Assembly (NCBI GenBank): GCA_942493075.1
Contig: OW818681.1
Location: 124,001 to 188,000, forward strand
DNA: 64,000 nt
Origin: JBBQYD01 sp942493075
GTDB lineage: Bacteria > Verrucomicrobiota > Verrucomicrobiia > Limisphaerales > UBA8199
Direction of reading: 5' to 3'
Below the pieces are notes generated by a model, which saw only the letters and a program-made list of their open reading frames with translations, searched no databases and had not been told where the DNA came from. The position numbers and the translations under genes are program-made. Positions 51,152 to 60,245 of the stretch are shown piece by piece. Each line of letters begins with the position of its first letter. Position 1 is the first letter of the stretch.

Positions 51152-52258
51152 TTACTTCAACAGCGGTTTCAATGCTTTCTCCATCACCTTAGCCTGGCGC
51201 ATGAAGCCGAGGTCGGTGGGATGCGATCCGTCCACGGTGCCTTCGTCATCGGTTCCCAGCAGATTGTCTCCGCGGACATAATGAAGGTTCTTTATCCCGG
51301 CTTTCTTTAGATTCTTGTAAGCAGCGTAAAGGTTTGCCCGGATGGTTTTGTGATGCTTTTTCCGGTCCGGGATGAGATATGAGTTGGACCAATGGCGATC
51401 CTCGACGAGGACGATCGGTGTTTTGGGATGAGCAGCCCGCAGGCGTTTCACAAATGGTTCAACTCGTTTGGTCACTTCATCTGCGCTCATGTTGGGCAGG
51501 CAATCGAGCACGTAAGCCGCTGGATCGAGTTCAGCAAACAACTCAGCCATCTCCGGTTCCATCCTGCCGTTACCTGAGAATCCCAGGTTGATTGTGGGCC
51601 AGTTCAGGTGGCGTCCGACCAAAGCAACATGTGCCATACCCGGACGTGTCGCGCATCCGCCCTGCATGATTGAGGTGCCGTAGAAAACGATGGGCTTGCG
51701 CTCGCCTGGGCCCCACTGTCCGGGAGGCGCTAATTGAGCATCGGCAGGCAACCCGATCTCGACGGACTGCACACCATTATAGAGCGGCAGGTACAGCATA
51801 TACTCGCGTTTGCCCGGCGCTAACTTTTCCACCAATGCAACGGAATTGGTCCGTTGCTTCGGGAAACCCACACCCAGCCAGCGCCAATCTTTACTGGACG
51901 TGCGCACGTACAGATCCAATCCGCTCACACCAGTTGCCGCCATGTGGGGCATGGCCAGCTCACCGGAGATCAATGACCAGCGGGCGTGGATGTTCGTGGC
52001 GTCGGTGGTGAAACGGACGAGCATCCCGGAGGAATTGCGTGAGAGATGCCATACGGGTGGGCGGACCAGCTTTTCGGCGCGCTCAGGGAGGCGATCATAG
52101 AACGCTTTAGTATTGGTCCAGCCGCGGCCTTCCAGGTTCAAAGTGCGGACATCGGTCCAGACGAGTGCCGGTTCTGGATTAGTTATATCCGCCGCCTGAG
52201 CGAGGCAGGGGAGGGCGAGGAGGCCCAGGAAAAGAGGCAGTAGGTATCTCTTCATCAT
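51152..52258 (-). CDS. SGNH/GDSL hydrolase, secreted
   Basis: 368 residues from ATG 52258 (or 52255); the longer open frame to 52369 lacks a signal. MMKRYLLPLFLGLLALPCLA is the signal peptide. An N-terminal beta module (about 30-185) precedes the SGNH domain: nucleophile Ser in FYGTSIMQGG, Gly in NLGFSGNGRM, the block III Asn in CLPNMS, and the D-x-x-H catalytic pair in DGSHPTDLG. These hydrolyse esters, often acetyl groups on polysaccharides. Substrate unknown. Confidence 0.85.
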   Translation of the reverse strand: MMKRYLLPLFLGLLALPCLAQAADITNPEPALVWTDVRTLNLEGRGWTNTKAFYDRLPERAEKLVRPPVWHLSRNSSGMLVRFTTDATNIHARWSLISGELAMPHMAATGVSGLDLYVRTSSKDWRWLGVGFPKQRTNSVALVEKLAPGKREYMLYLPLYNGVQSVEIGLPADAQLAPPGQWGPGERKPIVFYGTSIMQGGCATRPGMAHVALVGRHLNWPTINLGFSGNGRMEPEMAELFAELDPAAYVLDCLPNMSADEVTKRVEPFVKRLRAAHPKTPIVLVEDRHWSNSYLIPDRKKHHKTIRANLYAAYKNLKKAGIKNLHYVRGDNLLGTDDEGTVDGSHPTDLGFMRQAKVMEKALKPLLK

Positions 52259-52351
52259 CGGGACACGATGCCATGAGTGAAGGAGGGAGGAAATTGTTAT
52301 TTTAGGTGACGCACGGCGATTAATTAAGAATGTTGAATTAAGAATTATGAG

Positions 52352-52378
52352 GTAGGGCGGCATTGCCAAGGCCGCCGG
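52352..52378 (+). repeat. Short GC hairpin upstream of REPIN-like copy 2
   Basis: GGCGGC (52356-52361) pairs imperfectly with GCCGCC (52371-52376). It resembles the GGGCGGC hairpins at 46552 and near 48300 and precedes the nested palindrome. Confidence 0.35.
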
Positions 52379-52381
52379 AAT

Positions 52382-52505
52382 CCGTACTGTCGGTAGCCTC
52401 CAATTCCTTTTATGTCAGCCCTGGTTTTTCGGGTTTGCGCCGGAGAGCGCAAACTCGAAAAACCAGGGAATCATTTTGTAGGACTTTGTGCTACCAACAG
52501 TACGG
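52382..52505. repeat. REPIN-like nested palindrome, copy 2
   Basis: The outer arms 52382-52397 and 52490-52505 match at 15 of 16. The inner arms 52419-52440 and 52447-52468 match at 21 of 22, flanking CGGAGA. The 124-bp total length equals copy 1. The remaining 52506-52782 region shows no gene I can support. Confidence 0.8.
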
Positions 52506-52782
52506 AAGTGCAATGGATATCGCTGGTATCCGGCCGTTCGCAGCGCAACGGTAAATGCTTTATTAGGCATCTCGTTTTCTCTATTCCCCTCTTCGATCCT
52601 CTCCGGTTTCTCCTGACTCCGGCGTGGGGAAAAGCGGCGCTTCGCGCGCGCTCTCCACGACGCGTAGCGCATTCCAATGAGCACGAGCGCACCGTGCGTT
52701 CTTCTAGTCCGGTCTGACGGCTCCCCAATGGTCGCTTGCTTCTTGGACTGCTGTAGTCCTCTCTCCTGACCCCGCTGAAACT

Positions 52783-53382
52783 TTACGGGTGCAGCTTCGC
52801 AGCAATCTGAGCGACGTGCTTTCCTTGGAACCGGGCTTGCGCCAGTTCCTTTGCAGTCGGTTTTCGTGAGCCATCTGCCCCCGCGATTGTCGCTGCGCCC
52901 CATGGTGATCCGCCTTTGACTTCACTGACATCCGCCAATTCGGGGCAGGAGTAGGGCAACCCGACATAGACCATTCCATGGTGCATGAGGGTGGTGACGA
53001 AACTGATAATAGTGCTCTCGTTACCGCCGCCGGTGCCTGTGCTGGTAAACACGCTCCCCACCTTTCCGACGAGCGCGCCTTTGGCCCAGAGACCCCCGGT
53101 TTGATCCAGGAAATTGCGCATTTGCGCTGTCATATTGCCGAAGCGGGTGGGCGAGCCAAAAATGATGGCATCGTAATTGCCCAACTCCTTCGGCGAAGCC
53201 ACCGGTGCGGGCTGGTCAACCTTGATGCCATGTGCCTTCGCCGTTTCCAAAGGCATGGTTTCGGGCACACGCTTGAGCGTCACCTCCACCGAAGCGACCT
53301 CGCGGGCACCTTCGGCAATGGCGTTAGCCAGCGTTTCCACATGGCCGTAGGATGAGTAATAGAGAACAAGGAGTTTCGTCAT
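52783..53382 (-). CDS. wrbA: NAD(P)H:quinone oxidoreductase, WrbA type
   Basis: 199 residues, the usual WrbA length. The flavodoxin-like fold starts LLVLYYSSYGHVETLANAIA (phosphate loop for FMN). IIFGSPTRFGNMTAQMRNFL, GTGGGNESTIISF and the YTCPELADVSEVKGGSPWGA-like segment are typical. It reduces quinones by two electrons with an FMN tetramer, an oxidative-stress function. Its 3' neighbour is noncoding DNA; pirin lies 16 bp upstream and may be co-transcribed, since pirin and WrbA both bear on quinone/flavonoid redox. Confidence 0.93.
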   Translation of the reverse strand: MTKLLVLYYSSYGHVETLANAIAEGAREVASVEVTLKRVPETMPLETAKAHGIKVDQPAPVASPKELGNYDAIIFGSPTRFGNMTAQMRNFLDQTGGLWAKGALVGKVGSVFTSTGTGGGNESTIISFVTTLMHHGMVYVGLPYSCPELADVSEVKGGSPWGAATIAGADGSRKPTAKELAQARFQGKHVAQIAAKLHP

Positions 53383-53398
53383 AGTCGTTTTTCAGTTG

Positions 53399-54118
53399 TT
53401 AACGGAGATCAAATAGCAACGCGGACACAGCCTCTTTGGCGGCGATTGTGAGTGTGCCCGGTAATTCGGTGCTCGCTCCATCACCCGCCTTCAAAGAAAC
53501 ACCATCGCACTCCAGGGCCCCTTCCGCCACCTGCAACCAGACTCCGCGTCCGGGCTTCACTTCGTGGGTAACGGTTTCCCCCGGCTGAAGCCGGAGCCGG
53601 TAAACCTCGGCATCCTGATGAATGGTGGCGGAGCCTTCCCGTCCGTCTGGAGAGATGACCAGCACCTTGGGTGCGCTTTCGTGCGCCGGTTTGGGATGCC
53701 ACTCGGTATAACTCGGAACGAGCCGGCGTTCCCGCGGTTGAATCCAGATCTGCAGGAAATGGAGCGGCTCGGCACTGGAAGGGTTGAACTCGCTGTGGGT
53801 TACCCCGCTCCCGGCACTCATAAGCTGAATCTGGCCTGGCTTGAGCTTTCGCCCATTACCGAGACTATCCTTGTGCTCAAGCGTCCCCTCCAGCACATAA
53901 CTGAAGATTTCCATGTCGCGGTGCGGGTGCGTGCCGAAGCCCTGCCCGGGCTCCACTCGGTCATCATTGATCACGCGCAAGGAACGAAACCCCGTATGCG
54001 CTGGATCATAGTAATCCGCGAAAGAAAAGGAATGGTGTGAGTCGAGCCATCCATGATCTCCGTGGCCGCGCTCATCAGCTCGCCGCACTTTTAAATTGGT
54101 CGATTTGGTTTCCAGCAT
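53399..54118 (-). CDS. Pirin-family protein (quercetinase-like bicupin)
   Basis: 239 residues from ATG 54118, where MLETKSTNLKVRRADERGHG aligns with other pirins; the open frame to 54241 overlaps tyrA and is not used. The metal site appears complete: THPHRDMEIFSYVLEG (two His) and GSGVTHSEFN (His and Glu). Bacterial YhhW-type pirins show quercetin 2,3-dioxygenase activity. It precedes wrbA by 16 bp on the same strand. Divergent from tyrA. Confidence 0.9.
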   Translation of the reverse strand: MLETKSTNLKVRRADERGHGDHGWLDSHHSFSFADYYDPAHTGFRSLRVINDDRVEPGQGFGTHPHRDMEIFSYVLEGTLEHKDSLGNGRKLKPGQIQLMSAGSGVTHSEFNPSSAEPLHFLQIWIQPRERRLVPSYTEWHPKPAHESAPKVLVISPDGREGSATIHQDAEVYRLRLQPGETVTHEVKPGRGVWLQVAEGALECDGVSLKAGDGASTELPGTLTIAAKEAVSALLFDLR

Positions 54119-54305
54119 GAGGAACGCTCGCACGTGCTGGTGCATGCCGCTAATGCCGAGTTTCTGGGGTGAGCATAACATGTGGGTATGCTCAAAGAAC
54201 CCCAGGTCTGCGACCGATCCTATGGTTGAGGGTCGTTCCACTACAGTTGTGCTCCGGGAAGTTCTTTACGATTTGAGAAATGGCATGGATTATCATAGCG
54301 CACTT

Positions 54306-55469
54306 ATGAATAACGAACAGCAGGGTGGGGTGTCCGGAGCCGGACAGGCCCCGATAAGCCTGGAAGATCTACGCCGCCAGATTGATGCCACGGATAAAGA
54401 ACTGGTGGCGCTGCTGGCCCGCCGCAAAGGCCTTGTGATGCAAGTCGCCTCCGTAAAGCAGCAGCGCGGTTTGCCAACGCATCATCCGGCCCGGGAGGAA
54501 GACTTGATTTCGACCCGTCGCGCTCAAGCCGCGCAGGTTGGCCTCGAGCCCGATTACGTGGAGGATCTGTTCCGCACGGTCATGCGCAACTCACGCGTCG
54601 GACAGCTCAACACCTTGGCTAAACGCAGTGTGCGGCCCGGTGCGAAGGTTCTGATCGTGGGCGGTCGTGGGAGCATGGGGAGCCTGTTCGCACGCTCTTT
54701 TTCTCAATCCGGCTACACGGTTCGAATCCTGGATATTGATGATTGGCCGCAGGTGAAAGAGCTGACTGAAGGAGTCGATCTAGCCTTGTTGACCGTGCCG
54801 ATCGCTGTTACCCCCGCTGTGGCCCAGCAAATCGGGCCGCATCTTCCGGCCACTTGCGTGCTGGCGGATATCACCAGCTTAAAGAGCGAACCGCTCGCTG
54901 CCATGCTCCGCGGGCACACCGGGCCGGTGGTTGGTTTGCACCCGTTATTTGGTCCAGATACCGTTTCGCTCGATAAGCAAATCGTCGTTACCTGTCTCGG
55001 ACGCGATGCTGATGGATGCCAATGGGTGTTGGATCAGTTTTCGGTTTGGGGCGGCGTGCCTGTCGAAGCGACGGCCGAGGAACACGACCGCACGATGGGC
55101 ATCGTGCAGGCGTTGCGGCATTTTGCCACATTCGCCTTCGGCCAGTACCTGTGTGATCGCCAAATTCCCATTCCCCGAACGTTGGAGGTATCCAGCCCGA
55201 TCTATCGGTTGGAATTGGGCATGGTAGGACGGTTATTTGCCCAGGACCCTGCGCTCTATGCCGAGATTATCTTCAGCACGCCGGAGCGGCGCGCGTTGCT
55301 GCGCGATTTTATCGAATCGCTCAACCGGCATCTCGATATGGTGGACCGCGGTGATCAGAAAGCCTTCATCACGGAGTTCCGCAAGGTCGCCGAGTGGTTC
55401 GGGCCGTTCAGCGAGCAAGCCATGCGCGAGAGCACGTTCCTTATCGAGAAGCTCGTGCATCGGTTCTAG
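54306..55469 (+). CDS. tyrA: Chorismate mutase/prephenate dehydrogenase (T-protein)
   Basis: 387 residues from ATG 54306 (54285 also possible; the open frame begins at 54096). The N-terminal AroQ-type mutase (about 15-95) has LEDLRRQIDATDKELVALLA and a KGLVMQVASVKQQ helix. The C-terminal dehydrogenase has the nucleotide-binding VLIVGGRGSMGSLFA, HPLFGPDTVSLDKQ and QALRHFATFAFGQYL. The order mutase then dehydrogenase and the near-identity of SSPIYRLELGMVGRLFAQDP to enteric TyrA mark the T-protein class. Converts chorismate to prephenate, then to 4-hydroxyphenylpyruvate for tyrosine synthesis; normally Tyr-inhibited. Confidence 0.93.
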   Translation: MNNEQQGGVSGAGQAPISLEDLRRQIDATDKELVALLARRKGLVMQVASVKQQRGLPTHHPAREEDLISTRRAQAAQVGLEPDYVEDLFRTVMRNSRVGQLNTLAKRSVRPGAKVLIVGGRGSMGSLFARSFSQSGYTVRILDIDDWPQVKELTEGVDLALLTVPIAVTPAVAQQIGPHLPATCVLADITSLKSEPLAAMLRGHTGPVVGLHPLFGPDTVSLDKQIVVTCLGRDADGCQWVLDQFSVWGGVPVEATAEEHDRTMGIVQALRHFATFAFGQYLCDRQIPIPRTLEVSSPIYRLELGMVGRLFAQDPALYAEIIFSTPERRALLRDFIESLNRHLDMVDRGDQKAFITEFRKVAEWFGPFSEQAMRESTFLIEKLVHRF

Positions 55470-55476
55470 CCGGCGT

Positions 55477-58400
55477 TTACGCCAGCAGTTCCTGGATCTC
55501 GGCCCAGCTCAGTGAGGAGGCAAACTCTTCTTCACCGATCGTTGCTTTGATGATCTCGCGCTTGCGGTTTTGCAGCGCGAGTATCTTCTCCTCGATCGTG
55601 TCGCGCGCTATCAGCTTATAACTCGTGACCACGCGGGTCTGTCCAATGCGGTGCGCCCGGTCTGTGGCCTGGTCCTCGACCGCTGGATTCCACCAGGGAT
55701 CAAAATGGATAACGGTATCCGCACCGGTCAGATTCAATCCCACGCCACCGGCTTTGAGGCTGATCAGAAAGACAGGAATCGCCGGTGTCGTCTGGAACCG
55801 TTGCACAACCGCTCCACGGTCAGTGGTTGAGCCATCCAGGTAACAGAACTCAATGTCGTTGGATTTGAGCTTGTCTTGTAGCAGCGTCAGCATGGTGACG
55901 AACTGGCTGAACACCAGCACGCGATGGCCGCCATCGATCACTTCCTCCAAAAGCTCCGAGAAGAGATCGACTTTGCCCGAAGCGTTCTCAGGTTGGACAC
56001 CGTCCAATTTGAGAAGGCGCAAATCGCAACAGACCTGCCGCAGGCGCAGCAACGCGCTGAGGACCAGCATTCGGCTGCGGCCTTCCTTTTCGGTGCCAGT
56101 CGTCTCCAGAACTTCTTTGCGCGTCGCTTCCAGAAACTGCTGATAGACGCCGCGCTGGTCGGGAGTGAGTTCGCAGAACGCCACCTGTTCCAGGCGGGCG
56201 GGCAAATCCGCAGCTACCTCGGATTTCAGGCGCCGCAGTAGGAATGGCCGGAGGCGACGTGCCAATCGACTCTGCGCTTCCGGGTTTCTATCACGGGTGA
56301 TCGGCGCCTCGTAGCGATCTCGAAAATCCTGCGCCGATCCCAAGTAGCCGGGCATGAGGAAATCGAAGATCGACCACAGATCGAGCACGGAGTTTTCCAA
56401 GGGCGTGCCGGTCAACACGAGGCGGTAGCGGCTGCGCACTGCTTTGACCGCTTGCGCGTTTTGTGTTCGGCGATTCTTGATGTGCTGGGCTTCGTCCAGT
56501 ATCACCGTGTCGAACTCGTATTCCTGATATTGTTCGGAATCGCGGCGGATGAGCGCATAGCTGGTGATGATGAGATCGTGTTTCGAGATATCCGCGAACA
56601 GCGCGTGCCGATCAGGTCCGTGCAAGGCCAGCACCTTGAGGGAAGGCGTGAATCGAGCCGCCTCAGCCACCCAGTTAAACACCAGGCTCGTGGGACAAAT
56701 CACCAGGGCAGGGGGCATCCCGGGTTGCCCCTCACGGACTGCCCGCAAGAAGGCAAGGGCCTGCAGTGTCTTCCCTAAACCCATTTCATCGGCCAGTATC
56801 CCACCGAATTGGTTGTCGCGCAGAAATTGCAGCCAGGCGGTACCTTGCTTTTGATAAGGCCGCAGCACGGTCTCCAGGTCGCCCAGCCGCGGGCAGGTCA
56901 GTTGCGCATCGCCACTTTGTTTGGCGGCGCGTTCACGCCACACAGACGGTGCCTCCACCTTCCAGTTTCCATGCTGGCGGAGGGTGGCATCGAGAAACCC
57001 GGCTTGGGCACTGCTGATTCGATAACCTTGAGCATGCTGTCGGGGGGCGCAATCAAGCAGCACCTCCTGAAGTTCCTCCACAGCGCCGGTATCGATGATG
57101 GCGATCTTTCCATTGCGCAACCGCGTGTGGCTTTGCCCCGAGAGCAAGAGACGCTGGATGTCAGCTTGGGAGAAGGTCTGCCCATCGTTTGTGGCAAAGA
57201 CCACACCCAGGTCGAACCATTGCACTCCCGAAGAGGTGATCTCGAAACGCGGTTGCACCCGTTCGAGATTGTTCTGCGTGCTTCGTTCGAGCCGCTCCTC
57301 AAGTGACACGGACCACTCCTTTTCAAGCCGCGGGTACTCGCGCGCGAAGAAATTCAGAACCGCATTTTGCCCTTGCAGGAGGAGCTTTCCCTGGCTGTCC
57401 GGACCAGAGAACCCTTGTCGCTGCAGACGCCCGAGCGCGGAGCGCTCCGCTGCAAGATCCCGGGTGGAGTAACGGGTGGGATGCGTTGGATCGGGCAGCC
57501 ATAGATCCTCGTCCGTGGAGGTCACGCCCAGGGTCATGATCCGCGGGCCGTAGGCGCACTGCAGCAACGCCGTTAGTTGGGCCAAACCGCCTTTCAATTC
57601 CAACAGGAATCTCGGTGCCTGCGGTTCGAGTGAGAAATCTTCAAGTTTGAAACTTGCCTGGAGCCCGGCCTGCAACATACCGGGGAACTGGCGGCTCAAA
57701 AAGACTGGCACTTGGCTGCGGGGAATGACGACGGGTTCCTTCAAAACCTGGGCCAGTGCGGGATTAAGATTGAGCGGCTGGAAGGAGCCTTTATTCCAGA
57801 CCCAATCTCCCGCTCGAAGAAGGTCGGTTGATCCTCCCTGGCGGCTGAGGCGGATCTGGCCGTCCGGGAGCAGTTCTGCCTTCACAGGGACAGGGTAGGG
57901 CGAAGTGGTGACGTTCACTGCGCTTGCTTTGCCCAAAGTCATGTGCGGATGACTCACCAGCAGCGGCAGGAGCTTGGCGAATTCCGTGGCGTCCAATTGC
58001 AGCATGGACGGGGTATCCCCCGCCAGCACTTCCAGCCGTTGGATCACAGCGGCATCCTGCTCCGAAAAGGCGAAGCTCCGCCCGCGCGGCATCGCATTGA
58101 GTGGGGAACGGCCTCCGTCCCAATGTGCTTCCAAGACCAGCATGAGTTTGCCACGAGCCAACGCTGGTTCCAGATTGGGCGGAAAAACAAGGCGGAGGGT
58201 GGCAGGTTCCCCATTGGAATCGAGGCTCAGGCTGGAGCGGTGTCGCGGTTGCTGCTCTTGTTGTGCGAACCCGGCCCTGGGCGGCGGCACGGCCAGGCCT
58301 TTAGGCGGTCCGGCGGAAGGCTTCTGGGCGTCTAGCCAATGCAACCCAACCGCTATGCTATGTGCGCAGATTTTCCCCCATTCCCGAGCGTCACGGCACG

Positions 58401-58605
58401 TGCAGAGGTTTTCCACATCGACATCGCTCTTGATGACCATGGAAGCCCGAAAGGAAACTTGTTCCCCCTGGACGACCCCGCGCAAAAGGGGCGGCGCCCA
58501 GTGCGAACTGAGGACCTGCCCCAGTTCGATGTAAGCGCGGGCGCGTTTCATCGCTTCCCACCCACCCGCTTTGCTCAGCAGCGCTTCCGATAGTTCAACA
58601 GCCAT
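55477..58605 (-). CDS. SNF2-family helicase-like ATPase with SWIM zinc finger (2)
   Basis: 1042 residues. SWIM finger C68, C70, C80, H82 (NLCTCRDAREWGKICAH); long N-terminal region, then Walker A ADEMGLGKT near 607, motif II DEAQ near 700, LVLTGTPLENS and the C-domain SLKAGGVGLNLT, DPWWNPAVEDQ, RAHRIGQT. This is the standard DEAQ motif, unlike the DEGQ of the 37014 protein. The two share overall architecture, but the N-terminal halves are clearly different. A DNA translocase or remodeller is the family expectation. Convergent with tyrA, with 7 bp between. Confidence 0.9.
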   Translation of the reverse strand: MAVELSEALLSKAGGWEAMKRARAYIELGQVLSSHWAPPLLRGVVQGEQVSFRASMVIKSDVDVENLCTCRDAREWGKICAHSIAVGLHWLDAQKPSAGPPKGLAVPPPRAGFAQQEQQPRHRSSLSLDSNGEPATLRLVFPPNLEPALARGKLMLVLEAHWDGGRSPLNAMPRGRSFAFSEQDAAVIQRLEVLAGDTPSMLQLDATEFAKLLPLLVSHPHMTLGKASAVNVTTSPYPVPVKAELLPDGQIRLSRQGGSTDLLRAGDWVWNKGSFQPLNLNPALAQVLKEPVVIPRSQVPVFLSRQFPGMLQAGLQASFKLEDFSLEPQAPRFLLELKGGLAQLTALLQCAYGPRIMTLGVTSTDEDLWLPDPTHPTRYSTRDLAAERSALGRLQRQGFSGPDSQGKLLLQGQNAVLNFFAREYPRLEKEWSVSLEERLERSTQNNLERVQPRFEITSSGVQWFDLGVVFATNDGQTFSQADIQRLLLSGQSHTRLRNGKIAIIDTGAVEELQEVLLDCAPRQHAQGYRISSAQAGFLDATLRQHGNWKVEAPSVWRERAAKQSGDAQLTCPRLGDLETVLRPYQKQGTAWLQFLRDNQFGGILADEMGLGKTLQALAFLRAVREGQPGMPPALVICPTSLVFNWVAEAARFTPSLKVLALHGPDRHALFADISKHDLIITSYALIRRDSEQYQEYEFDTVILDEAQHIKNRRTQNAQAVKAVRSRYRLVLTGTPLENSVLDLWSIFDFLMPGYLGSAQDFRDRYEAPITRDRNPEAQSRLARRLRPFLLRRLKSEVAADLPARLEQVAFCELTPDQRGVYQQFLEATRKEVLETTGTEKEGRSRMLVLSALLRLRQVCCDLRLLKLDGVQPENASGKVDLFSELLEEVIDGGHRVLVFSQFVTMLTLLQDKLKSNDIEFCYLDGSTTDRGAVVQRFQTTPAIPVFLISLKAGGVGLNLTGADTVIHFDPWWNPAVEDQATDRAHRIGQTRVVTSYKLIARDTIEEKILALQNRKREIIKATIGEEEFASSLSWAEIQELLA

Positions 58606-58646
58606 TCAAGGGAACATAGATTCATAACGCGCCTCCGTTCAAGCAA

Positions 58647-59110
58647 TCACATGCCCGCAAACGGCAGGAAGGAGATAAATTGTTTCCACAGGGGTCTAAT
58701 GCGAATGGAATCTCTCCCCGTGATCGATGGCCACTCGCCTTTCTTTTTTGGTTCAATTAACCCGAACTCCAGCAGAGGCTTCAGAACATAGCCTGAGAGA
58801 ATCCACTCGTCTGTTACCTTTTGGTGATCAATCCCGACAACTCGGACACAATGCGACTTAGGTGCAACTCCCGCAGATCGGGCTCATTGATGACTTTGTT
58901 CACCTCAATAGTGGTTCGGCGCAGCAGCGGCGACATTACCAACCTTTCGAACATGTGCTTTACAAACACGCGATTGAGATTCCCAGTGGCTGTGGCGCTC
59001 GTGCCTCCTTGTTCTTGCAGGGCGAGGAGCATTTGCCGCGTGTTGTGGAAGAACGGGACGTTCTGCACGGCAGCCATCGAGCAGACCGATAACGTGTCAA
59101 TATGAGCCAC
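58647..59110 (-). pseudogene. Frameshifted remnant of a pRiA4b ORF-3/DUF-like wing-helix protein
   Basis: The first frame (59110-58814, 98 codons) reads GTSATATGNLNRVFVKHMFE ... LHLSRIVSELSGLI and stops at ITKR. The next frame continues with VTDEWILSGYVLKPLLEFGL ... IEPKKKGEWPSITGRDSIRI and ends near 58647. The joined text looks like the C-terminal half of a pRiA4b-ORF3-like protein, so a frameshift pseudogene is the simplest reading. No promoter seen. A sequencing error cannot be excluded. Confidence 0.45.
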
Positions 59111-59215
59111 AGAACATAAATAATAATTATGCGCTTAAGCGCATACCCTGGAGTTTGGCTTCCAACTAGATGAACTTACTGCAGGGTTGATTTTTTTCTT
59201 GATGTATCTAGGTAT

Positions 59216-59449
59216 ATGACTAGATACTTCCCCATGCCCTATCCAACTAAAGTCCAGCTCATCCAGCGAAAACAATCCGAACAATGGTACATCAACTTCC
59301 CTGCCGCCATCGCCCAGGGCATGGACTTCTCCAAAGGTGAGGAAGTGCTCTGGACCATCGCTGACAAAGGCAACCTCATCCTTTCCAGAAAGAATGTCCC
59401 TCCCAACCCCATTGCTCTAAAAAAAACTCTACGCTCTCCCAAGCCTTAG
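59216..59449 (+). CDS. Small AbrB/SpoVT-like IS accessory protein (possibly inactive)
   Basis: 77 residues: KVQLIQRKQSEQWYINFPAA, then FSKGEEVLWTIADKGNLILS. This compact beta-rich text resembles the short DNA-binding ORF that precedes some transposases. Its stop overlaps the transposase-remnant frame. With the transposase gutted it is probably a relic, though the ORF itself is intact. Confidence 0.5.
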   Translation: MTRYFPMPYPTKVQLIQRKQSEQWYINFPAAIAQGMDFSKGEEVLWTIADKGNLILSRKNVPPNPIALKKTLRSPKP

Positions 59450-60123
59450 CGGACATTATCGATTCCTGTGCTCCTTCTTTCGATTCTCCCGAGATCTTCG
59501 AGCGTGCTCGCAGGCATCTGCTGGCTCAACTGCTTGCCTTTGGGCGCCACACCATCAGTTCCATGTTGCGCGCACAGAACCGTGATGCGGCTGGACCGGG
59601 CGGCCGGTCCGGTTCAAATCATCGTTATCAAACCGCTGGCTACCGCCTCCATGTGGGAGGGCGGCTGTTCTATCGCCAGCCGGCATATCTGACCTGCACC
59701 GATCCCAGCCTGCCGCTCAAAGATCTCTTGCAGCAATTTCTATGGCGATGGGACATTGAAGTTAATTTCCGGGATGAAAAGACCCTCCTGGGCGTTGGAC
59801 AAGCGCAAGTGCGCACAGAGAAGTCCAACCAGAACGCGCCAGCTCTGGCAGTGGCAGCTTATGCAATGCTTTTGATGGCCTCGGTCAATGCATACGGGAA
59901 AAAAGGCGTTCCAGACCGCATGGACCAAGCCAAATGGTACCGGCGCAAAAAGAAGGACAGGGCCACGACCAATGAACTGATCAATCAACTGCGCCGGGAG
60001 CTCTGGGCGACAGTAATAAGCCCAGCCCATTTTTCCGACTTCATGTCAAACGGGGACAAAGACAAGAAGTGCGAAAAATCCAGTGTGCCACTCAAATCAG
60101 CCGCGTTCTTGAGCCTAAACTAA
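59401..60123 (+). mobile_element. IS4-like transposase remnant with internal deletion
   Basis: From about 59402 the frame reads LSQALADIIDSCAPSFDSPE and HLLAQLLAFGRHTISSML, an intact N-terminal transposase start. After RAQNRDAAGPGG it jumps to YRLHVGGRLFYRQPAYLTC, then FLWRWDIEVNFRDEKTLLG, the C-terminal DDE-Glu motif region. The middle, which should contain both catalytic Asp residues, is missing although the frame stays open. Non-autonomous relic; terminal inverted repeats were not identified. Confidence 0.7.
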
Positions 60124-60245
60124 ATTCCATGGGCCAAACTCCAGGCCAAGCCTTCGGCTTGGACTGTCCAAACGCCAGGTTTCGAAGCAGATCTGCTTCA
60201 AAACTTTGTTGCCTTAGGCGGTGAGTGCAACAATAGTCGTAAGAC

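Noticed and set aside
52415..52903. Minus-strand frame spanning REPIN-like copy 2 and the end of wrbA
   Set aside because: Runs through palindromic repeat DNA and overlaps wrbA in another frame.
54096..54305. N-terminal extension of tyrA
   Set aside because: Overlaps pirin's start on the other strand and lacks homology to T-proteins; start placed at 54306.
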